DNA from: Panagrolaimus kolymaensis
Lineage: Eukaryota > Nematoda > Chromadorea > Rhabditida > Panagrolaimidae
Direction: 5' to 3'
DNA: 64,000 nucleotides
NCBI GenBank assembly: GCA_028622995.1
Contig: JAJQJQ010000004.1
Span: forward strand, 6,634,001 to 6,698,000
Positions 34,144 to 44,082 of the stretch are shown here, piece by piece. The position numbers and the translations under genes are program-made. The first letter of the stretch is position 1. Every line of letters begins with the position of its first letter. Below the pieces are notes generated by a model. It was not told the origin of the DNA. It did no database searches and worked only from the letters and a program-made list of their open reading frames with translations.

Positions 34144-36246
34144 TTAACAACTTGGTGGATCATCATCAGAAACTGAAGTATCTGTATCACCTTTGGATTC
34201 CTTCTTTTCATTGTTTGATGATGAACGATTTCGTTGTCTTTTAGATTTAGTATCACGATGAGTATTTGGTACAGTTATTATTGGTCGTAGATGAAATTCT
34301 TCTTCCGTCAAAATTGGTGCCATAGTTGGTGGAGGAGGTAGTGGTGTACCTTTTTCAATTTTTTGAAAATGTTTTGCTTTTCCATTCATTGTATATGTCC
34401 ATCCACCAATTTGATGTATAATCACAAGAGCACCATACCTAAAAAAAGAAGAGTTTAGTAATCACAAAAGCTATATCTAATAAACGACATACCGTCTCCA
34501 TGCATCATGTCGAGATCGAACAATTTTCTTATGAACTCTTTGCTTTGCATTTGGAAGCATATAAATTGTTTGGGTTCGTGAAAAAGATATACGATTAAAA
34601 TTAGCTTTAGGTTGTACAGCAGGTTCAGTTGATATGGCTTTATTTGATGATGGATCAAGTTCAAAACATTCTTTCAAATTTAACTTTGTTATTGTTGTTG
34701 ATGGATCTTCTTGTTGTTGCTTTATTTCTGCTGTTTGAGGTTTCAATTCTTTTCCCGATGTTTGATCTACATCCAAATCAACCGAAATCAATGTTGATGA
34801 TTTTTGAGTTTCTTTTGATACAGCAGCAGCTTTATCTCGACGATCAGGAAATTGTTGAAGTTGACGTTGCTAAAAGAAGAAGTGTTAAAAGTAAAATCTT
34901 GATACGTATGATTTTGAAGAACCACTTACTTCACCAATAGCTTTTCTTTTTAAACTTTTTTCAGATGTTCTAGGTGGAGATTCATCATCAAAATCAACAA
35001 TACTAATTTTTTCCCCATCTTCTTCATCACCACGATGTTGTTTTTGTTGTTGTTGAGAAACAGGAAATAAATGTTCACGACTTTTTGATTTTTTACGTTT
35101 TTCTTTGATGTCTTGTTTTTTCGCTGGCGGTGGAGATGGTTGAGCATCTTTTATTGTTTTCTCAGGATCATCGTTGTTTGATGTCGGCGCCATAAAAATT
35201 GATGTGAAAATCGTTGGAAACCAAGAAGACCATGTTGAGGATGATGAAGGTTTACCAGTTGCTAAAAAAGAAAATGTTAGTATTATTTTTGTTAGTTATT
35301 GCATCTTTGGCTGCAACTAAGAGGGCACCAACGTTAATTACTTCAACGTCAATTACTTCAACAACTCCTGGCAGTAAATGCCCTCAAAATCATCACTATT
35401 CTAACCCCAAAATTGCAATATGGGAACCTCATTGTGCACCCAATGGAACATTATATCGTAAATTTGTTCTTCCCCGAGATGGATGTACTTGTGATGAAGG
35501 ATATTTCCGAACTACTGCTGGATGCATTTCAAATTATCATTGTTCATTTCAATATTTTTGTAGAATAAACGAAGAAATTGGAACAGGTTATTGTGATCGA
35601 TTGTGTATATTTGGAAAGAAAGGAATGGAATGCTCAAAGCAACCAAGTTCAGTATATCCCAGATGTCAATGCAAAGAAGGATATTTGAGATATCCACCTG
35701 CTCCATATGAATGTAAAGCGGCTTATCGATGCTTATATTAAAGGAATACATAAAACAGAAATATTTAAACGTTAACATTCTAATTATCCAATCCAAAAGT
35801 AAACCCAAACAAACTAAAGCTAAATTTTCCAACACCTTTTTAGCCCCAAGAAAATCCTTACCTTGATTATTATCATTCTTCTTTGATGGCGGTGATAAAG
35901 GCGAAATTGGTGATTTTACTTCTTCATTTTCTTTATTATTCCTTTTTTCTTCATCATATTTTTTGTTGTTTGTATCATTTGATAATGGCATAGAAGATGA
36001 TTCAGGTTGATGTTGATGTTGATTTCTTGTTAATGGTAACAATGACAGAGGAGGAGGAGGAATTGATTGAGAATAAACATTTTTTCTTTTTCTTGTTGTT
36101 GATGTTGTTGAATCACCACTGCTACTGCTACCATTACTGCTACGACTTTCACGAACAGTTGAAGATTTTTTTCTTGGTTGTCGTTGATGTGATTGTTGAC
36201 TTCGACGTTCTTGTTGTCGTTGGTGTTGATGATCATCATCAGCCAT
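34144..36246 (-). CDS. Q/H/S-rich, probably nuclear low-complexity protein, 462 aa
   Basis: Exons 36246-35862, 35261-34930, 34869-34493, 34438-34144 join to 462 residues. The N-terminus (MADDDHQHQRQQERRSQQ...) is Gln/His/Arg-rich, followed by Ser-rich and PPPPLSLLP segments and a Lys/Glu-rich stretch. The more ordered part is near the C-terminus: FNRISFSRTQTIYMLPNAKQRVHKK, DAWRR and YGALVIIHQIGGWTYTMNGKAKHFQKI, followed by a PLPPPPT linker and LTEEEFHLRPII. The tail is basic then acidic with Ser (DTDTSVSDDDPP). Several KKRK-type patches suggest the nucleus. I recognise no family. Intron 1 contains an entire opposite-strand gene (35274-35741). Confidence 0.72.
35274..35741 (+). CDS. Secreted TIL-like cysteine-rich protein nested in an intron, 155 aa
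   Basis: A single exon. The frame is open from 35214, but the ATG at 35274 is preferred: it gives a clean signal peptide (MLVLFLLVIASLAA) and starts just beyond the opposite-strand exon that ends at 35261. After a Thr/Ser linker come about 18 cysteines with trypsin-inhibitor-like spacing: CPQNHHYS, HCAPNGTL, DGCTCDEGYFRTTAGCI, YCDRLCIFGKKGMEC, RCQCKEGYLRYPPAPYEC. The two CxCxEGYxR segments suggest two degenerate TIL-type modules. TIL proteins in nematodes are secreted protease inhibitors or structural proteins; the target is unknown. The whole gene lies between host intron positions 35262 and 35861. Confidence 0.75.
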   Translation: MLVLFLLVIASLAATKRAPTLITSTSITSTTPGSKCPQNHHYSNPKIAIWEPHCAPNGTLYRKFVLPRDGCTCDEGYFRTTAGCISNYHCSFQYFCRINEEIGTGYCDRLCIFGKKGMECSKQPSSVYPRCQCKEGYLRYPPAPYECKAAYRCLY

Positions 36247-38074
36247 TCAAAAAGCTTCTTCTTCTTTTTTTCTTTGTTCGTTGATTTGATGAAACACAAA
36301 ATGACCAATAAATAAATGAAAAAAAAGTGAAATGAATGAATGGATTGACTTACTTTTGCATCGAAGAAAACTTTTTTTATGAATGAATGAAAAATTTTTT
36401 AGAAAAGCATGCAAAATTTTTCTTTGATGCAAAATGATTGGAAAAAAGTTTGAGAAAAGCCAAAGCCATTGAGTAACACACTAAAGATTTTTTTGGTGCT
36501 GCAAAAGACTAAGAAAAATATTTTCTAAAATCATCTAAAAATAAATCAATTTTTTATAATTTAAGGATTCAGAAAATTTTAGCCAAAGAAAGTTTTTACT
36601 TTGTTCTTTTTTATTTTATGTATTTTCCCTCCATTTTTTTTATTGTTTCTATTTTATTACTTTTTTTAATTTCATTTTCTCGCTCTCGCTCCATAACAAA
36701 GATCAACAACTTCTTCAAAAAAACCTTTGTTTGATATTTTCTTATCAAAAGAAAAAAAATTTAAACGCTTTGTAGTATAATATTACACAATTAAAGCTTG
36801 CCTCATTTTATATACTCAAATAAATCAAAGGTTCTGGACACTCTTTTAAAACAACAACAACGTGGCGAAGAAGAAAAAATATAATGAAAAGCAATTAAAA
36901 TTAAAATTTTGCTTATTTTTTTGGTCATAGGTTAATCTTTTTATTTTTGAGGCAAAGGAAAAAGTTGAAACATTGAGAATGAGAAAAGAGGCAAGCAATT
37001 AGGACAATTTCCTGTTTAATTATTTTATTATTTTTTTGCAGAAAACAGAAAGGAAAGAGAAAAAGGAAAACAATGGACAATGGACTCTTTTCTTTGTTGA
37101 TAGAAACACGTGGAAAGTTTTGGATTGAAAGTTAACAGTAAAAATGATAAGAAATTTTCCGGGGTGGCCCGAAAGCTTATTTTTTTTACAGCTTGGAACT
37201 TTGACGCATGGATTATGTTTCTAAAGACCTTATTTTAACGGATTTATTATCTTCACATTTCGTTAAATATAAAAAAAATGAAGTAATTTCTAACAAAAAA
37301 TGCAAATAATAAATAAGATTTTGAAAACGCTTGATGAAAAAGGGCATTTATGAAAGTGATTGAAAAGACAAATTTAATATTATTTTTTTCCAGAAAAAAA
37401 GCATAACTTTTTTTTAAATGGCTATAAACTATCTCAAAAGAAATTATTATAAGATTATTGCAAATCGTAGTATTTTTTATTCGGAATATTTGAAAGAATT
37501 TTAATTTTTTAACATTCCAATATTCAAAATAAAAAGGTGCAAATATTTATGGACTTTAGACAATTTTTTTCCCATTGCTTCAATTTTACATTTCTGAGGC
37601 AATTTTTTGCTATTTGATTATTTGGTCTTGCGTCATCATAAAGTCAAGCAACATCCTTTTTTTCCCAAAACAACAACCCGAACAGCTCAAATTTTTTTCA
37701 ACATCTGATTACCTCATTAAGGGAGACGTGGCTTAATTGATCTGAAATAAAAAAAAATTAAAAGGAAAATCAAACTAAATGTTTAAGATAAAAAAATACC
37801 ATTTTTTACTGATAAAGAAAAAACTTTATGGCCAAAATAATATAATCCGGAACCTCAAAAAACCAAGGAAAAGCAATTAACGACTCAATTTTTTTTTTGC
37901 ACATGATCTACTACAATTTTTCTCGAAGTTAGAAATTTGATTGAGGCGGAGTTTAACTCAAAACTTCTTTGATATAAAATAGGATCAAAAATGAAAGATT
38001 ACTTCATTATTAGCAAGCAACAATCAGAAAGGAAAACTTAACTTTTCATTTTCTGAAATATTCCTGCAACAATT
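36247..38074. other. Intergenic between divergent genes, with a TATA box for the His-rich gene
   Basis: AT-rich 1.8 kb with no supported gene. The final 150 nt before 38075 contain a TATA box and GC-poor leader. Confidence 0.6.
37973..37979 (+). promoter_or_regulatory. TATA box (TATAAAA) of the His/Ser-rich gene
   Basis: TATAAAA 95 nt upstream of the ATG, a normal distance for a short leader. TATA boxes in nematodes often mark strongly or tissue-specifically expressed genes. Confidence 0.6.
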
Positions 38075-40305
38075 ATGACTCGTCATCATCATACTCATCA
38101 GCCCCATCATGGCCATTTAAATGTTAAACATTTCAAAAAGGTTTTTGAACATCATGATCACCATGGACATGGACATCTTGATCGACATCAAGCTCATAAA
38201 CTTGTTCAACATTTTGCTGAAAAGCATGGACATCATTTCCATGCGGCAGATTTTAAGAAAGAATTCAATCATTTGACTAAACACCACGAACATGAACATC
38301 TTAATTTCAAAGGTATGTAACTAATTTTTAACCAAATTTTGTATATTAAAGTCGCTTTGTGTTTAGATACCTTGACTTTGCTTCGAGTTCTCCACTTGAC
38401 CACTCCCCATCATCATGTCAAGCACCCTCATCACCGTGAAAAGGAAAACAAAAAATCTGAAGGTGAAAAAGAAAATCATCATGAAGCTCATGAAGAAAAG
38501 GGTGAAGAAAAAAAGAAGGATGAATCCTCATCATCTAGTTCGAGCTCTTCTTCCGAAGATGAGACTAAAAAAGAACACAAAAAGAATAAAAAGGATTCAA
38601 GCTCATCATCGTCTTCATCCTCATCAAGTTCATCCGATACTGAACCTGAACATCATCATGTTAAATCCCATCATAAAAAGCATCAACTTAAACATCATAA
38701 GAAAGTTGCTTCCAGCTCTTCTTCATCTTCAAGTTCTTCTTCTGATTCTGAATCAGAAGTTGAACATCATCATGGCAAGCACGCAAAAGTTCAACACAAG
38801 AAGCATCATTTAAAACACCACAAAGCTGCTTCATCTTCTTCAAGCTCATCATCAAGCTCCTCCTCTGATACTGAACCCGAACACCACCACCACAAACATC
38901 ATTTAAAAGCTCATCACCATAACAAAAAGCATCACTTGAAACATCATCATGTTCCAAGTAGCTCAAGCTCATCAAGTTCATCCTCTTCTGAATCAGAAGA
39001 TGAACATCATAAACATCACATCAAGCATCTTAAAGCTCATCATCACCACCATGTTAAGCATCATTTAAAGCATCTTCATCACCATCTCAAACACCATCTA
39101 AAGCTTCACGATGCTTCGAGCTCATCTGATACTGCAACTCACCATCACAACAAGCATCTCAAGGCTCATCATCACCATCACGTGAAGCACCATTTAAAGC
39201 ATCTTCATCATCACCTTAAACACCATCTTAAGCTTCATGATGCTTCAAGCTCGTCATCAAGCAGCTCCTCAAGTGAAAGTGAAGTTGAACACCATCATGC
39301 CAAACACCCTCATCATCATTTAAAAGCTCGTCAACATCATAAAAAGCACTTTCTTAAACACCACCATACTGCCAATAGCTCATCAAGTTCTTCTTCAAGC
39401 TCATCCGACTCTGAACCTGAACATCACAAACATCACAAAAGCCATAGTAATGTAAAGCATGATCATGCTCATCATCATATTAAGCACCATCCTAAACACC
39501 ATTTAAAGCATCACAAAAAAGACTCAAGTTCGTCGTCTTCGAGCTCTTCTTCAAGTTCTTCATCTGAAAGTGAAGTTGAACATCATCATGGAAAGCATGC
39601 TCATCACCTCAAAGGCCACCATAAACATCATTTAAAGCATCATGTAGCTGTTTCAAGTAGCTCAAGCTCATCATCGTCAAGTAGTTCATCTGATACTGAA
39701 CCTGAACACCACCACAGCCATCATAAAAAGCATTTAAAGGCTCATGCTCATCACAATAAAGTTCACCATCATCTTAAACATCATAAAGAATCAAGTTCAA
39801 GCTCTTCTTCATCAAGTTCCTCTTCTTCAGAAAGTGAAGAAGAGCACCATCATAAGAAGCATCACTTGAAGGCTCATCATCACAAACATCCTAAGCATCA
39901 TGTAGCTGATTCAAGTAGCAGCTCATCATCATCAAGCTCGAGCTCATCTGAATCTGAACCCGAACACCACCACCACAATAAACACCATTTGGGTAAGCTT
40001 TTTTTATTTTTATCTTTAAAAAAAGTAACAACTATATTAGAACCTTTTCAGTCCATGGCTCCCACCATCACGTTAAGCACCACCACAATAAAAGTCACCC
40101 CCACCACAATCATCAAATCCACGGACATCATCACGAACACCATGGCACGCACCTTAAACATCATGGATCGCACGCAACGCACCATGGAAAAAATCACGGG
40201 CATCATTCAAAACATCACAGCAGCCATTTAAACCATCATCATGGCCTTCATCACCATCACCTTCATCATGGTCATGGATATCATCACCTTCATCATCACC
40301 ATTAG
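38075..40305 (+). CDS. EF-hand-like protein with alternating poly-Ser/acidic and His-rich blocks, 705 aa
   Basis: Exons 38075-38312, 38367-39992, 40052-40305 join to 705 residues. Residues 20-47 (FKKVFEHHDHHGHGHLDRHQAHKLVQHF) fit an EF-hand: helix, 12-residue loop with Asp1, Gly6 and Leu8, helix. The other ligand positions are His or Gln. A weaker second copy (DFKKEFNHLTKHHEHEHLNFK) runs across the first splice into DTLTLLRVL. From about residue 115, poly-Ser runs of 10-14 ending in acidic SDTEPE/SESEVE/SESEDE motifs (likely CK2 sites) alternate with blocks such as HHLKAHHHHHVKHHLKHLHHHLKHH. Exon 3 is a His/Gly-rich tail. There is no signal peptide or membrane segment. Metal binding (zinc, copper, nickel) is expected from composition. 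The layout recalls S100-fused proteins (filaggrin, hornerin) or HRC, but without detectable kinship. Frames overlapping it are shadows. Confidence 0.85.
38540..39970 (+). repeat. Tandem Ser-block / His-block coding repeats
   Basis: About ten alternations of a TCA/AGC/TCT-rich poly-Ser stretch, an acidic GAxxCTGAACCxGAA-type junction and a CAT/CAC/AAG/TTA-rich block. Different Ser codons (TCx and AGx) are mixed within each run, so selection acts on the protein and not only on slippage. Confidence 0.8.
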
Positions 40306-40341
40306 AAACAAATGCTATTATTGTGGCAAAGTTGTTAGATA

Positions 40342-40347
40342 AATAAA
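40342..40347 (+). terminator. AATAAA polyadenylation signal of the His/Ser-rich gene
   Basis: AATAAA 36 nt after the TAG stop. Confidence 0.65.
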
Positions 40348-43300
40348 ATAAAAAAAATATGTATTTTTATATTTTTGTTAATAGATAAATTAAGTAAAAT
40401 TTAAATTTAAACTTTTTACAGTATATTCGTAAGCGAAACTAAAAAACATAAACAAAAGCTTTTTTGTTTCTCATAAACTACAATTTTTTTCACCTTTTTG
40501 GCTTTTACGTAATAAGAAAATATAAAAAAAGTTTTATTCAAAGTTTTATTTATTTGTGCCTGAGAATGAATGGCTGGGAAAAATAGAAAGGTAATGCAAT
40601 AATTTTACTTACATTTTTTTTTCATACGTACGAAAGAAAAGCGGAAATTGCTTTCTTTGATTAAAATGCCATGAGAGAATTTGAAAAAAATATATTATGC
40701 TTGTTATATATTTTGTTTGTCACCTTTGGATTTTAACTCGTAAATTAAAATTTTTAAGATTGAAACAACTTTTTTAACATTTGAAAATTTAAAATTCAGA
40801 AACATTTTTCAACGAATTAAAGCATACCGAATTTTGTGAACGAAGATTTGCCGCAGATTGACGATTTCCTTTCACATCACCAAACTTTCCATATAAATTT
40901 CTTATTTCTTTTTTTCTTTTTTGCGAAAAAATTAATTAATAAAAAAAATATTTCGAAAGCTCCTGTAAAACAAAATTTATTTTTTGGATGATTAATAAAA
41001 TAAATTTCCTCATACAACGTCTGTAAGTTTTTGATCTTTCCTACGCAACTACAATTTTTGCAATTAATTATTACTACACAAATATTTAAATTAAAAAAAC
41101 TATTGAACCTTAAAATTAAAATTAAATATTTTTTTTGTGGTTGATGAGTTAAATCTTTCATAAACTTTGATTTTATTAAATATTAATAACAATCGTCTTT
41201 TTGAAATTTGCTTGAATTTAATTACCCCAAAATTTTAATTTAGAAATAAAAAAAAACAAATGATTAATGTTTAATTTAATCTTAAAAAAGCCAACACATT
41301 TTTCTTTTCGTCATCATATTTTTTTGGCAATAAAAATTAAATTATGTATAATAAATTTTAATTAAATCAAATAAAAAAAAACTTTGCCTTTCCCGTTTTT
41401 TTTTCACCTGGAAAAAGCACGTTATTATTTATTTATTTTTTTTGGATTTTGGAGTTATTACATGAAAAACAAATGTTAAAAGTTTTGTGATCCTTCAAAC
41501 AAAAACAAACTAATATTAAAGTTTTTTTTAAAGAAAATTCTTGGTGGTAGGTTTTTTTCAGATGTTTTGAAGCTTTGGTTTTCTTGTAAATAGTAATTTT
41601 TTTTTGTATTTATAAATGTTTGCGTAATAAAAATTCCAGCTTGACTATTGGGGATCTAAAAAATTTCATTGGAGTTTGAAATTTAATAGAATTAGAGAAA
41701 TGCATTTTTTAGAATTGAAATCTACCATAAAAATTCCATACAAAAATTCTTAATTTTTATAAAGCATTTTTTTCTTCATTTCTAATAGTATTCCTAATTC
41801 CAATATTTTCCGAAATATATTTTCATTTTTTTTAAAAACCCAAAAATTTAAGAATAAAATTTTTTAATTTCCTCTTTCATTTCTTTCCTCATTGAATTTT
41901 CCCACTGCAAACTTTTTTGATCAAAGTTTTCTTTTGTTTTTTAAACATTTTGTTATTTTCTAGAAAAAATAATAATCTAGCAATTGTATAAACTTTATTT
42001 TTTTGTTGATACGTGAGAAAATTAAAATGCCATAGTAAACAAGATTTATGTATTTCCATTTTTTAAATCATTAAATATTTGTTTATTTACAATCACAATC
42101 ACAAAACTGACACAGTAAAATAAATACATAATATGTTTTTTAACCTTTCACGTCTTTTTTTTTTCATATCCATGAAAAATGATTTACTCTGATTATCTAT
42201 GTGCCGTAAATTTTGGTAATAAAAAAACATCTGTAAAAAATACCAAATGTTTTTTAAACTTATTACAACCCTTTTTTTAACTTTGGCGCCATTTTTTAGT
42301 TTTAAAAAGTAAAAAAGTAAAAATTTTTAATTTTAAAAAAAAAATGTTGAGAAAAAAGAAAAAATAATTATAACTTTAGCCTTTTTTTAAGTTGAAAATA
42401 ATTGTGATTAAGGAATTACTACGGTAGATGGAGGAAGAAATAAAAAAAGAAGGTAGATTTAAGAGAGATTAATAAGAGCGAGAAGGAAATGAAGAATAAC
42501 AACGCCTACAATAAATTTTTTTATATGCAGTTTGTTGTTGAAAAACATGTGATTAAAAATAAAATCTGTGTCAAATTAATTATGTCCCTTGATAAATTGG
42601 GAAGTTTTTTTAAAAACTTTTTTTAAGAAAAAAAGATTGGTAATTAAGTGTCGTTGGTCGCTAAGCTTTATTTTAGAAAATATTTAAATGTGATGTGATT
42701 TATTTGTTTTCTCTAGAGAAAATTTTTAAATTATGAAAAATTGCAAAAAAATTGCGCAAAACAAAAAAAATATTGCAACAATTGTTATAATTATTTTTTA
42801 TATTTTTATCCTTGGAGAATTTTATTCTCAATGAAATTAATTAATATAATACTCTTTTGTAGTTTCAGCAACAAAAAAAAATAAATCCTTTTGTTATTAG
42901 AAACTTTGACTTTTTCTTTTAACAAAATGTTGGACTACAAAGATGGAAGGAAGCTAACTATAAAACTATAAATATTGGAAATTTTAAAAATGACTAAAAC
43001 TTGTCATTTGCTACCGCGCAACGAAAAAAATAGATTTAGGTTATTAATTTCATTAATTTAAACCCATTTTTTTTAAAAACTTTAATTACTTATAATAAAA
43101 ATATTTGCAAGAGTTTAAACTATCAAAATTAAAAATATTATATTTTTCAAAATTTTAATTAGTCTGTCTGTCTACAATATAAAAAACATACATACTTTTG
43201 AATTTGAATTATAATAGCGTCCCTAAACTTTTTATAAAAATCTTATATTCTTCTTTTTAATCTTAATTCTCTTTTTTTGCTTTTCGCCTTTGTCCTCGTG

Positions 43301-43681
43301 TTTATTTATTTTTGCTTATTTAATTTTGTTTACATTCATAAACTCAAAATAAATATAAATACTTTGTTAATAAGTTTTTTTTCTTTTTCAGGCATTGTTA
43401 ATTTTAACTTTCTTTTTTATTTATTCAAAAAAGCCAAAAACAAAATTACATTTTTTTCTTTCACCTTCTTCCTTTGGTAATAATAAAGTGAGTGAAGTGA
43501 GTATAACAACGACAACGACAACAACAAGAACCTGCCAATTTACAAAAAAAAAACACAGCCACCAGGCATCATCAACATCAGCAGCTTATTACCTTTTTTT
43601 TCACACCATATCTCAAAACTACAACGCTACTCTCTTTCTCTCATTTCACCATTTTTTTGCCTTCATAATATAACTAAAGGC

Positions 43682-43688
43682 TATAAAA
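43682..43688 (+). promoter_or_regulatory. Possible TATA box of the G-alpha gene
   Basis: TATAAAA in the context GGCTATAAAAGCGCG, about 400 nt before the start codon. This would imply a long 5' leader, rich in CGACGA and purine runs. Confidence 0.45.
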
Positions 43689-44082
43689 GCGCGTAATTAA
43701 ATCCCTTTACTACTTTGCTGGGTGCTAGCTAGCTTTGGCGGCTTCCGTTTCTATACTCTATTTTACCTAACGACGACGACGCCAACTTTGTTTTACCTTC
43801 TCAACGACGCCATAATTTACTTTTTTACTTTACCTCGCCTAGCAGCAGCATTATTTTTTAATATTGATTTAAATACAAATTCATAAAGACAAAAAAGTGA
43901 GAAGAAAAAAATTTTATATTCGTTTCTGCCACCACAAAAAATTTTTTTTGCTTCTCAACTCAAAAACTCAACTTAAAAAAATAAAAAAGCTGGCAAAGAA
44001 GTATTAGAAAGCAAGAAAGAAAAAAAAGAAGGGGCGGAGCATATGAAAATTTTATAACCTTACTTACTTTTAATTCTAATAT

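Larger units (their letters stand above)
40306..44082. other. Long AT-rich intergenic region upstream of the G-alpha gene
   Basis: About 3.8 kb with no supported gene. Frames at 40877 and 43277 are Phe/Lys-rich and unsupported. The last 400 nt hold a TATA box and CGACGACGAC-type trinucleotide runs (43770-43815). Confidence 0.6.

Noticed and set aside
38415..38981. Frames overlapping the His/Ser gene on both strands
   Set aside because: Shadows of the repeat-rich coding sequence; the main frame has in-frame exons and signals at both ends.
38540..39970. CRISPR-like or satellite array
   Set aside because: The repeats are coding (Ser and His blocks in one frame with mixed synonymous codons) inside a eukaryotic gene.
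41214..41238. TTTAATTACCCC word resembling the nematode SL1 leader
   Set aside because: It departs from the SL1 sequence after the first bases, has no donor GT in place and no SL RNA structure.
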